Made by a program: the position numbers and the translations under genes. Source: Enoplolaimus lenunculus (Eukaryota > Nematoda > Enoplea > Enoplida > Thoracostomopsidae). From it: a stretch of DNA of 64,000 bases. The stretch covers positions 1 to 64,000 of the forward strand of contig JASANG010001450.1 of NCBI GenBank assembly GCA_030248215.1. Reading direction: 5' to 3'. The notes beneath the pieces are model-generated. The model worked only from the letters and a program-made list of their open reading frames with translations. It did no database searches and had not been told where the DNA came from. Positions 10,501 through 23,800 of this stretch are shown piece after piece; within the stretch, counting starts at the first letter, position 1, and every line of letters begins with the position of its first letter.

Positions 10501-11310
10501 TAGGATCCGGGACATCACACCTTTTTACTAAGCAGCTGGAAAAGCGGGATAGAGCGGGGATCGAACTCTCAGCCTATGGATCCTTAAGCGAGCACTCTAC
10601 CACTGCGCCACATAGCCCGCCCCTCTAACTGCGTTCTTCGTCGACTATGTGTCGGCCGTACACCACAATGTGCATTGCATTTATTGCATATGCAACAGGA
10701 CAAGCATGTCTCACATGCTTACATGCCCTTATTTCAAAAGTCGTCCCTTGACCGTCCATCCTATTTCGACTGGATACCGTGTTCATAGCGCGGCAGTTTA
10801 CCATTGCGGTCACAGCGTAGCCCCAAGTCAGTCAAGGTAGGAACCGGTACTTCAGACCTTTCGACTAAGCAGCTGGAAAAGCGGGCTAGAGCGGGGATCG
10901 AACTCTCAGCCTATAGATCCTTAAGCGAGCACTCTACCACTGTGCCACGTAGCCCGCCTCTCCAACTGAGTTCTTTGTCGACGATATGTGTCGCCGTACA
11001 CCACAATGTGCTTTACATTTATTGCATATGCACCAGGACAAGCATGTCTCACATGCTTAATGGGTGTAGGCGTCTAGGTCTCGGGCCCGGTCTTGTTTTT
11101 TGACCTAGACCGCCCACCCCTGCTCTGTGGACGCAATGGTAAATTGCCGCGCTTTGAAGACGTGGTATGGCAGTCGGCAGTATACGTGTCGACATATAGT
11201 CTGCGAGAAAAGCAGTTGCAGAAGTGAGAGTTCGATCCCAGCTCTAAGGCCCGCTTTTCCAGCTACTTAGTTAAAAGGACTGAAGTCCCGGTTTTTACCT
11301 AGGCTGACAA
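10500..11310. mobile_element. cluster of SINE family A copies (two -, one +)
   Basis: Two head-to-tail minus-strand copies (about 10500-10800 and 10825-11062). Each has the inverted B-box GCGGGGATCGAACTCTC and the inverted A-box CTCTACCACTGCGCCAC (TGTGCCAC in the second). A diverged plus-strand copy lies at about 11115-11310, with GAGAGTTCGATCCCAGC. Tandem pairing recurs at 49388-50290, so the family often sits in arrays. Confidence 0.6.
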
Positions 11311-11319
11311 TGTCAGTTT

Positions 11320-12290
11320 TATTACTTGCAAAATCAATAATCTGAAGTCAAATACTGATACTGCAAACATAAATGGAAATTCTAAAACTGCGTAGCTATC
11401 ATGCAGCGTGTATGACGAGCCGACTTTTTACCTGTTATTTATGTATTTTGGCATTTCATAGGACAAAATCCGATAACTCATTGCGTTATATTTATATACC
11501 TAAATCCCAAAACAGCTAGCAACGAAGCAAACACATGTTAACATTAAAAACAAAGATTTATGCTCTGCGTTTTCATAGTTTAGCAAAAGCAACGGTTCAT
11601 GTAGAACTGGTAGCTGGCAAATCTGTCATAACCAAGCTTTAGCTAAGTAGTTTAACAAATCCTACTTATTATCAAATCAGTTAGGTTCGTTCCTAATTAG
11701 CAGTTTCTAACAAGCACACTTTAGGCATGTGACTAAGGAATACGCTAAAGTAATGTATTTTAAAGTTTCAAGCGCACGATAGTCGATACATACTTTTGGC
11801 ACCAACAAGTGGAAAAATTTCTCAAGCAAAATTGGAAATAGACAGTTGATATTCTACTGCCTCATAGTTTCATCCTGACCTGCAAGTTGATTGCTATGAG
11901 CGTAAAACATACAATTCCAAAAACAGATTTTTTTGTTATACCACCGTTTCAGTAATGCTGGGTATTCGGTTTAGAAGATTGCGACTGGACTAAAATAAAT
12001 ACTTTCGTTGAGGGGAGTGCCCTATGGAGAGGCCAAATAAACATCAACCCTCCTGCTCCCACTGTCCCAGCTGTCTAATATAGCAGAAACCGTCCCGCTA
12101 TCCCAACTGCAATGAAGCATCCAGGATCTCAAAATGGGGGGGGGGCAAAGTTTCACAGGTAATATTAAACTAATTTTTGGCCAACACACAAACCACGACT
12201 ATTGCCATAAAATTGGCTTCGCTACGTTCTTCAATTAAGATGAATCACAAATAAAACTAACACATCAACGCAATTTAGATCTAGACAACT
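11320..12290. other. no feature seen
   Basis: I see no gene, RNA or clear repeat here, apart from a short run of G near 12135. Confidence 0.4.
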
Positions 12291-12292
12291 CA

Positions 12293-12645
12293 CAGGGTGG
12301 CAACATAGAATTCGGATTTGGTTTCAAACGGGCAGAAATTTTAAAGGCTCAGATTCGGAAGCCAATTCAGTTTTGAAAAAGCAAAATCCAGTCAGCTTCA
12401 GGAACATCTGCTTCTGTTTATGAATGAGTTAAAACTACCTGCTATTTTCGGAAAATGCTTCAGCATTCGCGGTTATGAACTTCAATTTATTTTCAATGAA
12501 TTTTTATTCTTGATATTTCAAAATTCACACGTTTGTATTTACCTTCATATTTTTTGGCTTTAGAATATATAAAGGTACCTTTATCTATATGAAAATTTCA
12601 GAATCATGGTTCGGAATTAGTGAAATTTTTGGTTCGGTGCCAACT
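12293..12645. mobile_element. degenerate hAT-like MITE (CAGGGTGGCAAC family)
   Basis: The left end CAGGGTGGCAAC is followed by TTCGGATTTGG-type motifs. The right side has TTCGG-type motifs and GGTTCGGTGCC near 12635. The same family gives right ends GTTGCCACCCTG near 31090 and GCTGCCACCCTG near 60833. No target duplication is visible. Confidence 0.4.
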
Positions 12646-12849
12646 TTCTTTAGTGACGACAAAACATCTATCATCCGAGACAGCACTAACAGGGAAAGCT
12701 TTATAAAAGCTGCTTTATGCTATTGATTGTGTAAAAAACAGAGAAATAAACAGCGTAGAACAGCAATTGACACTCTAGATAATTATTGTCGAGATGCTGT
12801 TGGGGGGCACGGCCGGGGTATCCCACATGGATCCGCCATTGCCCTACTG

Positions 12850-13570
12850 TCCCGTAGTCCCAACTGTCCCACTCTTTCAACTATCCCAACTGTCCCACTG
12901 TTCCAACTGTCCCACTGTTCCAACTGCGCTGTCCCTACTGTTCCCCTGTCCAAGCGGTTCCATGCCTGCCTGTTCCAACTGTCCCGCTATCCCAACTGTC
13001 CGGCTGTTCTACAAACTGTCCTGCTGTCCCAACTGACCCGCTGTTCCAATTGCGATGTCCCAACTATCTACTGACCAAACTGTTCGACTGTCCGCTGTCT
13101 TCAAAGTCATACTGTCCCGTTGTTTCGGCTGTCCTATTGTCCCAACTGTCCCAACTGTCCCACTGTCCCAACTGTCCCGCTGTTCTAGCTGTCACAACAG
13201 TGCCCACTGTCCAACTGTCTAACTGCCCCAACGGTCCCGTTGTCTCAAACGTCCCGCTATCCCAACTCTCCCGTTGTCTCTCCTGTCCCGCCGTCGCAAC
13301 TGTCTCGTTGTCCTAACTGTCCCACAGCGGCCCAAGTTTCACGACTCCCAATCCCAACTGTCTCGGTGTCCCACAGTCCCGCTGTCCATACAGTCACGCT
13401 GTCCCAACTGTCCCGTTGTCTCACCTGTTCCGCCGTTGCAACTGTCCCGATGGCCTAACTGTCCTGCAGCGGCACAACAATGTCCCGTGTCCCAGTCCCA
13501 ACTGCCCACTGTCCCAATCGTCTCGCCGTCCTAACTGTTTGCTGTCCCAACTCTAACGCTATTCCAACAG
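12850..13570. repeat. 9-bp minisatellite (CCCAACTGT)
   Basis: About 720 bases of degenerate 9-mers, mainly CCCAACTGT and CCCGCTGT-type variants. Several long frames open through it because the period is a multiple of three; these are not genes. Confidence 0.85.
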
Positions 13571-14028
13571 TTCCGTTGACATTGCTTTTGTATGCGGAAA
13601 AGCATGCCCACATACTTTTACACTAGCTGCTTTACTAGTCGACTATTTGATGCTTAACTAGTCGACTGTTAGATACGTAGCTAGTGGTATCGTCTACAGA
13701 TGTCATCGGTAAACAAACATTAGGGGTATTTGGGACATTAACGTCACACTGGAAACGTAAGCAAGGGGTGTGTTCGAATATGCTCGCTCACGAAGCACGC
13801 GTTGCAACAGATTCTATGGCCTGTCATATACGTCGATGCTTGCTGCTGGCAAGCAATGATGGGAGTCTCGGTCTCGGCAAGTCTCGGTATTTGGCAGGTC
13901 TTGGTCTCGGGTTTTTTGTCTCGGTGGTTTGGAACCGAGGCCAGAAGTCAATGATTCAGCAAATCCTTGCAATTCAAGTAGAAATTAATATGTAAAAGTA
14001 TATGATTCCCAATGAATAAAATACGTAA

Positions 14029-14339
14029 GAGTCTTTGCCTAGGAATAAGAATGAATACGCTGAGTTATGTACTGTTACGCCCCTAAAATAACAGTGGCCA
14101 TGTTTATCAGGAAAGATTCGTTAGCGTCAAACCAATAGTTCTGTTGAAAGCAACCGTTGCGTTGAAACCAAATACCGCTGCAGTATTTGTTCGGCTCATG
14201 TTACTTTTAAAGATATTCAGTTAAGTTTTCCCTAGGTACTGTAAACTGGAGTAGGCAGTCTTTGCCTAGGAATAAGAATGAATACGCTGAGTTATGTACT
14301 GTTACACCCCTAAAATAACAGTGGCCATGTTTATCAGGT
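14029..14339. repeat. 83-bp direct repeat pair
   Basis: 14029-14111 and 14257-14339 are nearly identical and start 228 bases apart. Both end in CCCCTAAAATAACAGTGGCC, which matches the inverted end of the small elements at 37412 and 43314. They are probably ends of one element family. Confidence 0.65.
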
Positions 14340-14818
14340 CTTCCAGTGTTTATAGAAGCACAATAAGTTTCGGGGAAGTTTGCCAGTTTCAGTTTTTTGA
14401 AGTATTTAAGAGTATCCAGCAACTTAAAATACCAGAACGGGATGTCGGTTTCTGTCGGAACCGGATATCCGGTCTCACTCTGCTACCTATACGACTGCCA
14501 CTACCAGTGTGCAAAATGTGAACTAAATCTCTGATATTACTTAAATGGCACCATGAAAACCTAAACTGAAAATCAGAACATCAGATGCGCGAACCATAAC
14601 ACTTTTGTGTTTATATATATTATTTTTGTCACAACATGGATTGAAAATGAAAAATTCTGATTTGTGTATTGTAGATATACGTATATGTATATGCTATGCT
14701 TTCAGATTCTAGTAGTCAGTTGTACAACGATAAAATTCCCTGCATATATCGATTTTTGGCGTTTGTCTTCAATAAAGTAGATTCGATGTCTTGTGATTAT
14801 ATATTATGATAAACTACC

Positions 14819-17800
14819 ATGATTATCAAAGAATAGTATGTTGTCTTTCACTTTTTGTATGCGTATCGTATACTGAAGATTTTATATACGTGCGTCTTAA
14901 ATATCTTATTTTAGCTTTAACTGCAAAAAATCTAAATTGTTTGAAAATTGATGTCATATTCCGGTATATGTTTATTGACCTCGCTCTTTTGAGTCTCGGT
15001 GGTTTTCAAACTGAGACCAAGGCCAAAAACAAATTAGCTTTTTTCTGCTCAACCTTCGTAATTAGGTAATGTTGCTTTGAAATTGTTTAGTATATCTAAC
15101 CAACAGGCGATGATCAGAACCAGAACACTTTGGATATGGTGGGGTATCTGTTTTGGGTTTGAGCAAGACAGTCCATGCCCGCTAAGGTGTACTGCGCAGC
15201 TCTATTTAAAATTCTCACGTTATTTCATGCCATTTAAAAATGTGTATATTTTTCAGTCGAGTTGTTCTGCCGTTGACGGTGGAAGAGGTAAGAGTTATTG
15301 TTCTTTAGCATGTCGTCCGGTTGTCGATGTGTTTTCAACAAGTAGTGCTATATATTGCTTAAGTTGTCAACACGATTCGTACAGCTAATAAAGTGGAAAA
15401 CCTAGCAGTTCTCTCTGCCACATTTTATTTTATACATGATTGTTTCTTCAGCTCGTGCGAAAAAACCGCGAAAGTACTGATTTTATCTTTCGTAGTGCTT
15501 TCTTGTCACATTTAAATTTTTTTTCAACTGTGCATTCACCCAACTAACCAATTCATAAACTTCAAAGCCGAAGTGGCGGTGCTATGCTATATTTTGTTTA
15601 GTGTCCTATCTTTCTGTAATTAGTTTGTATCAAACCATTTTAGTACCAAGTGGCTCAACTGTGGTCAGTAGCTGAAGCGAGTAAAAACGAAACAGGTGGT
15701 GGCGAAGGCATTGAAGTGCTGAAAAACGAGCCTTATGAGAATGTTCCGTTACTAAATGGCAAATACACTTCTGGTCAATTTACTCACAAAATTTACCATC
15801 TCGCTAGGTGAAAATCGTTTCTGTGCTAAATTAACATGATGAAACCACTGTAGTGACTGATTTATGTTGAGCTAGGTTCATAATCTCAAATGTATTATGA
15901 ACTATCATCATCTATTAACAGGTTTTCCCTTTCGCTACATATTGAGTTGCTAAACTCGAAATTCGTACAGGAGTAGACCAAATCAAATACGAAAAATGTG
16001 CCAAATTTTGAGCCTCAGCATTCATTAGTTCCAAAATTATAAAACCTATCATCAACTGGTGATAGGCGCTGCACACGTTTGACAATATGAGCTCTAGTCA
16101 TAGGTCTGATGTGAAACTCGCACGTTTCAAATACAAGATCAATTTGTGTCTTAAAAACAAGATGAAAGCAAGTTTATTTTTTGGTGAATTGCAGAGATCT
16201 CGAAAAATAGCCGTATAGATTGTAGTGTTTTGGACTTTAATGAATATTTTATAACAAAGGCTAAATACAAAGTTTTTAAAGAACGAATTTTAGTTTTGAA
16301 ATAGAGCATTGGGAGCACGAGTCACAACCAGAATTTGGTACGTATAACGGTTTTGCAGTATTTGTTTAAATTTTGTTTCAGTAAGGTACCAGCATTCATT
16401 AGGTTGCTCGCTCCCAAAGGTTCGTTAGAAATTCATGAAGAAGCATGGAATGCGTATCCTTACTGCAAAACTGTGATAACAGTAAGCACTACGTATTATG
16501 TTTTTTGCTGTTTATTTGTAACTATTGCCACCACAAGAGACCGGCTGCAAAACGGAACTGATTTCTACGAAATCGAAACAGGAAATTTATGTCGGAATCG
16601 GAACTAGAAATTTTCAGAGACCATAATTTTTTACATACCGTATTATGTATACATTTAGTATATCGCATACGCCAGATTAATATATCTGTTATGTGCTTAA
16701 ACAATTTCTGTCTCCATCTATATTCTAGCAGCTCAGTGTGTAAAATATTAATGGGCAGTATGCAATTCGAAGCGACTAATGTCATTCCCAAAAATTTATT
16801 TCAAGTAACTCATTAAGTAAAATGTCGAATTAATAACTTAAAATGAGACATCTGCATCCCGACCATTCCTACCATTCCTAATGAAACATTCCTAATCGTA
16901 ACCCAAGTATATCTACATAGGTCATTTTTACTCAAAGGTGAAGCCGGTTGACCCACTTTCTCTTTCTGCAGTTGTCTTAAGGAGTGTTTTGTTTCTAATC
17001 AGGGTTCAAGCTGAATACATGTTCTGGCCGGACTTCCTTCAAAAATTTAATTCCTGATGCTGTTCCTACATTCAAAGATGCAAGAACCGGAATTTTAGCG
17101 GTCGTGCGCCAAATTATTCATAATCGTTTAAATATTGGAAACTTTATCTTTGTAAAACATTTTGTATGTCGAAATTAATGTTTTTGCAATTAGTTCAATT
17201 TTATTAGTAAATTGTTCCTGATGTGTTTTCGCAAAACTTGACGATGAAATAGCAGGAAAATTCTTTTAAACCTGTTTTGGCAAGTTTTCAAAAAGTCCAA
17301 CAGTTTTCGGTGATGAAAATTATTTCAAATTCCGGCTCCTGCAAACAAATTCAATTACTGTTCCTGTTCCTGTTCCGACGAAATTTAGTTCGTGTTGGAA
17401 CCGTGTTTCTAATGTATTTGACACAGTTAGCGTTGGTTGTGCAACTATGTGATAAATTCTTTAGCCTATTTAATTTAGGTACGATGCATTTACCATTTAG
17501 AATGTATGCGCGGTATATTAAAATCAGTAATCACTAATGTAATTTTATTCCGGGTATTTTTTAATGCCTGGACCCGGATCCGGAATGATTTGTTGTGAAA
17601 ACAAGGAGCCGGACCTGGAATTGCATTAAGCGAAAACCCGGATCCAGACCCGGAATTTTTCGGCGAAAATACACGGAGTAACCGGAATACGCGGGCAATC
17701 GACACGGATTCAACGCTAGAGCTTAGACATGTTATTTGCTTTGGGATATTTAGTCCTTCATAAGTAATGGTCGCTGCGAATTTAACAAAGCTGCAGGCAA

Positions 17801-20800
17801 ATTTCACACATTAATTGTGAGTAATACAGGTTATAAACCATGAAAAATAAACTTTACAATTAGGGTTGCAATAGGAATCAAGCCCAGAGCTGGATTTGGA
17901 TTTGAATTCTGTTTGGACCCTTCAAAATGTTAAGGTAGACTAGAGCGCGTACTAATTAGTGAAAACTGTCTACATTCAACGGACTTCTAACTTCGAATGT
18001 TTTGTCACTTTCAGAACCCTGATTACATGAAAGAGAATTTCTTTGTGAAAATTGAATCAATGCACTTGCCAGATAGAGGAACAACGGAAAATGTAAGTTA
18101 TCGGCTGTTACAGCTTCAATCCACAGACTTTTGAAATACAACATAAAGTCTGTGACTCGGTGTATACGATATTCCTACCACTAGTCATTTGAGTTCCCCA
18201 TTTTGATTAATCTTCATGATTTTCTCAGCGTCGTTGCGTAAAAATTTCGTTCTGCAGTTGAAAAATGGCGCCGCATTGAAGTTTTGAGTTGTGCAGGGTT
18301 TTGGTCGAGGGACTCTTAGCGTAAGCTAATAATTAATTGTTTGAAAGTGTGCAGTTAGCGTGTGGAAACAGGCTGGCTTATTTAAGGCGCACGAACTTAG
18401 CCCAGAATTGGTCGCACAACGCGAAATCGTAAATCTCGACATAGCTTCTGATACACATATTGATGCAAAAGTAAGTATCAGATTGACATGAAAGCTTGCT
18501 TGATCAGCTCTTTTGCAATTAATTAGCAAGCTCGAACACTAGCTAACAGCTTTCGTTGTTCACGTCACTTTAATGCTTCTTACAACCATTCGTTAACTGT
18601 TTTGTTTGACCACACCATGCTACTGTTATTTAATGTAACAATATTGCTAATGCATGTCGTATGGCGCTGAGTCTAAATCTGTTTGTGTAATTAATATCAT
18701 TTTTGGGTAAAATTAATTGAATTGTGTAGAAAAGTGTACATCATTTCTGTTAAATAAGGCAAAAAGAAAACAATGACAACTGGATAAATAGAGCTATATT
18801 TACACTTCAGCTATTCACATTGGTTTGTTTGCGCGCTGAAATATTTACCATCATCTCTATTACTCTCATTAATGATGTAATGAAACAACATAACAGTTTA
18901 AACCGGTTTATGCGCAATTAATTAGATTATTGTACTTGTAGACGGCCCATTAGTTCAAGTATTTTGTTCAGGTATTTTTGGAACCTCATTGCAACCTGAT
19001 GACGTAAACCATATCTTCAAACTTACTTCGTGTTTGCTTAATATTGTTTGATTTTTATTCTTAAGTATACAAAAGTACTTTGATTGGTACATTTGCACGC
19101 GTAGTATATATTAGGAATCAAAATTCATACTCAAAAACATATCAAAATGTAAATGTTTTGCGGACAATCATGGTTCGTATGCTTATATAATATATGTTGT
19201 TGCAATGTGCATGTTTTTGCTGCTGCAGTTTTAGTCGGATCGGTGTATGCTTAGAAATCTGCTTTAATGAGTTGAAATCTTGCGAACTAATATCATAACA
19301 GCACTGTGTAGTTCACTTAGTGTTTATGTTTGAAAACTACATTTACGCTTGTTTCTTTACTTGTTTAGGCTCACGAGCTTCCGCCAGAACTGTTGAAAAA
19401 GCGTGAAATCGTCAATCTTGATATTTCCAAGGATACACATGTTGAAAAAGTTAGTTTCCCATTGCAACAGAGATATACTTTATGAACTTGGTTTGGTAAC
19501 CACGGTATTGCAGAGCGATACGCTACCGGCGGCAGGGTGCCAAATATTCTCAGATCCCAGACTAATTTATCAGATGACGAGTGGTATGATTGAGCACAGC
19601 GAAGCACCGTTTTCTATTTTGTGCTCGGGGGTCGAAAGGTGGATGTCCGTCTGTCCTTGATACACTTTTTGTTTGACAGCCTGTCATCCTGGGGTGTTAG
19701 CCTCGTATTAGCTACAGGCTAATTTGCTTAATTGGTTAAGCGTAAATTTGGACTCTTAAGATGTTTCACTAATTATTTCGGCTACAAGCAATGTAATTTC
19801 AGTACTAAAGGGTTTTTGGTGCGAGCAATCTAAATAAAATGTTTGTGAACCTCCATAACCGATAAAATGAATAGTTAGCTGTTAACTAATTTGCATATTT
19901 GCTTAATTGGTTATGCCTAAATTGGGACTCTAAGTTATTTTACTAATTATTACGGTTACAAGCAATCTAATTTCAATTCTATGGGGTTGGTTAAGCATAA
20001 ATTTAATGTTACACGCGATTTAATTTCAGCAATAAATGGTTTTTGGGTGCGAGGAATCTGAATAAATTGTCTACAAACCTTGAAAACCGAAACTTTAATA
20101 GTTAGTTAATACCTATTTTGCGTATTAACATAATATATTGATAAGTCTAATTTTAGACTTTTTACAATATTTCACTAATACTTATTAGGATTCTGAAGCG
20201 TTTTTGGGTCCGAGGAATCTGAATAAATTGTTCACAAACCTCCAAAACCGATAAGTGAATATTTAGGTAATAACTAATTTGCATATTAGCTTAATTATAT
20301 ATCCCACTACGACTGGTATATAATTTGCGTCCACCATTGCAGAATAGTCGTTTCAAAGTATTGTGTGCTGCTTATGTCCGACAGAGTTCACGTTAACATG
20401 TTATCCATAATTGAAAATAGTACAATAAATTATTGATAAAGAAGCCTATGACAACAATAAAACAACAATCGAAATGATAATTCCCATTCCGAATCAATAA
20501 TATCAACAAACGAACTAAAAAGTTTCACTTCCAACTTTGAATATTCTTTCACTCAGAACCGGAATTCTCTTTGTACCCTGACCCGCAATTTAATAAACAG
20601 GAAGATTCGGTTCTAAACAAGTTAGTACAGGATAAAGGAATTGGACCTCTTTAATCTGGCCGAATAAACTTATACATATATATTCAATAAATAAGAAACG
20701 TTGAACAAACTACGTCAAAATTTTGTCAGGTCAGTGGTTTGGAATTTTCGTTGGGTTGAAGACGTTTAGTGAAGTAATTGCAGCAAAGCAAACTAAGTTT

Positions 20801-23800
20801 ATGTTAAGGCCTTTTTCGGCATAATTGTATCAGAACAGGCTATACCTGCGTTTTAAATTATTATGTATTGTTTGGTCTGGAAAATTTCATTAATTTGGAA
20901 AAATTTAACATTTTCTGACTCCGCGGGGCAGTTAAAGGTGAAAGACCATTTTTGTTGCGGAGTCCTAATTTTTTTGCAGCTGGTAGCACAAAAGTCACCT
21001 TCTGATTTGAAATTTTTAGATCATTTTACCCGGTCTTCAAAAATCATGGAAGCGCCCGTGGACGTGGGTCAGTCCAACATTCCCAAATAGATATTAATGG
21101 CTAAAGACTATAGACATCTAATGTATTGTATTATAGGCAGTTATAGATTCCATAATTTTGTCATTGTTCAATCGACCATTGTATTGCTGATATTCAAGCT
21201 GTCTTAATGCATGCATACATTCGTATTTGTTTTCTTATTCTTAGCAAATATTTTTTCTTTTTATATATTATGCCATGAAATTACCGTTAATGGAGAGTAT
21301 ATACTTGACACGTGTTTGTTTTCTTTTACTTCCACTACGCTGGTTTAGTAGTAGGTTTCATATCATGTATATATAAGAGAGCTGAGAGTAATTCTATTTC
21401 AAACATAATGTATGCGGTGAGGGTGTTGCATCAGGAATTGTGACGTTATGTAATCTTGTTCGAGGTTAACTTCTAATACAGGCTTGTTTGTTGAATTTTG
21501 CTGGCTTAGTTGTAATCAAGATATTGCTTCGTCATAGCAAAGTAATAATCTCAATATCAATGAAAGTATACTACTTGTAGAAGCATGACTTTGTTTTTAT
21601 GGCCCCATTCAGGTACTTGTACCGGAGCCAGCATTCCGGCTTCCAAAAACTCATAGCAGCCTCGATCCACTCTGCTTGTGACTTTCAGGTACTTTTGCCG
21701 GAGCCAGCATTCCGGCTTCCAAAAACTCGTAGCAGCCTCGATCCACTCTGCTTGTGACTTTCAGGTACTTGTGTCGAAGCCAGCATTCCGGTTTCCAAAA
21801 ACTCACAGCAGCCTTGGTCCACTCTGCTTGTGACTTTGTTTGCATTAAGACAGTAAACACAGAAATGATTAGTCGTGCGCCTTTATAATACACATATGTT
21901 GGTAGCACTGCCATTGTATGTAATATATTATTCCTAAATATTTTTCGTGGAACCACATGCAGAGTACATACATACATGCCGGTTTCTTTTAATTTTTAAT
22001 ATTTTTTCTTTTATTATTTTTATTTTCGCATAGCTGTAATAGATGATGTTTTTAAAAGCCTTGTTTGCCATATGTAATGTGGGTGTGCTGCTATGCCATG
22101 CTTCTGTTCTACGATTGGGTTGTGTATGGGACCAGGTTTTTGTTCGAAATTTCGCTGCGTTTTTCTGTGTGCTATTTGCAATGCATATATATGTTTGTAA
22201 TAGGTTTATCTTAGGTCCGTCACGGTTGCGATTTCGTGCTTGGGCAAAATAAAAAGCGTAGTCTCTACCTAAATAATTATACGTATATCTGAAGCAATAG
22301 CATAATATTATGTATGCCTGCGTTAATTTTAACCTGGTTATATTTGTTGTTGACAGTATTAAATGGCTTCCTTAGTCCGTTAATGTTGCAGACCCGTACG
22401 TAGCCAGCTCAATCTTCTAAAGAGGCAAAATAATTGCAGGAGGAGCATGCAGTTGCAATAAAAAGCTTGCAAGCGGGACCAGGGCGCGATCGGATTGTAA
22501 TTTGCCCGATACCGGAGCCAGATAGTGAATATTTAACCGGAATCAATCCCCGGTTATAGCATCTAAACTTGTGCATTGTTTAAAACACGTATTTGGTCGC
22601 GCAAAGTATATGTTTACTGAATTACAATATATTGTTAGCTTGAATTTTTCATTTTTTACTTCAGCTTTTCAAAACTTGAACTTCTTTATATACGCAACAG
22701 TGCAATTGCAGTAAGTTATTAAAAATGTTCATTTGTAAAAAGTAGTTGTATCGAATTCAGGAGTACCGTAGTATATACCGGTAGGTTTACACTTAAACGG
22801 GAATACGGATGTCCGTTCGCGCTCTGAGCGGAGCTAAAAGTTTTCTAGGGGTCCAGCGGGGTTGACGTGCTTCCTAGACCTCTGTGTCTACAGGTAATGC
22901 AGCCAGGTTATTTAACAATATAGCTAATACTATATACGTATCAGGGTGCAACCGGAATTCCGGTTCCGGTTCCGGCATTTTTTCACCTTCCGGTTCCGGT
23001 AAATTTTTACCGGATTTAAAAATTCCGGTATTATAATTTGGCCGTTTTCTTAACTTTGCTAATTTTTAAGAATCTTTTGAAAGCCACTTGTACCCCGAAT
23101 ATAAGCCATTGATGGTGGATTTCACTTCAGTCGATGATGAAAATCTAAAATACAACAAATAAAATAAATACCTATGTTCGACTAAGGTTATTTCACAAAT
23201 AATAGAGCAAAAACTAAGATTAAAATGAAATTTTTGGTGAAATGCATTTTTCATTTTCCGGTTCCGGTAAAATTTTCAAATTCCGGTTCCGGTTCCGGTA
23301 AATTGTAATTCCGGTTGCACCCTGATACGTATGTATGTAGATAGAGGCTCGATAATGTACCTACTCAACTCAGCTGATGCTGAACACTGGTAAAACAAAA
23401 CAAAATGAATTACGCATATAATATACATTATATATAGATTATTGTGCCCAATTAAACACATGTACGTACAAGGGCGTAGCCGTGGGATAAGAAGGGGTCA
23501 GCCCTCATTTTATGATATTCGTCCAGGGAGCTTTCTTTGCAATTTATATGAGCGTATGCCCTTCACGCTTGAGATAGAATCTGTAATCCTGATTATTCGT
23601 GTAGTTATGTGTTGTGTATCCACGTGGAATAGTGAAACGAAACCAGAGACTTAATATAAGGTTTATTGTAAAGAAAACAAACACGTAGAGGAAACGTGGA
23701 AGCAAGGTATAACAAACACTGAGAATCAATTGAACAGCAACTTGCAGTAAATGAAACAAGAAGTGAAACTGAATAATGAATGTCAATTGTCTTGTATTTA

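Noticed and set aside
12727-13534. Several long plus-strand open frames
   Set aside because: They are read through the 9-bp minisatellite and have no splice structure or normal composition.
22942-23324. Coding frame of 62 codons inside the MITE (also at 49527-49715)
   Set aside because: It repeats only because the MITE is repeated; too short and unlike any transposase.
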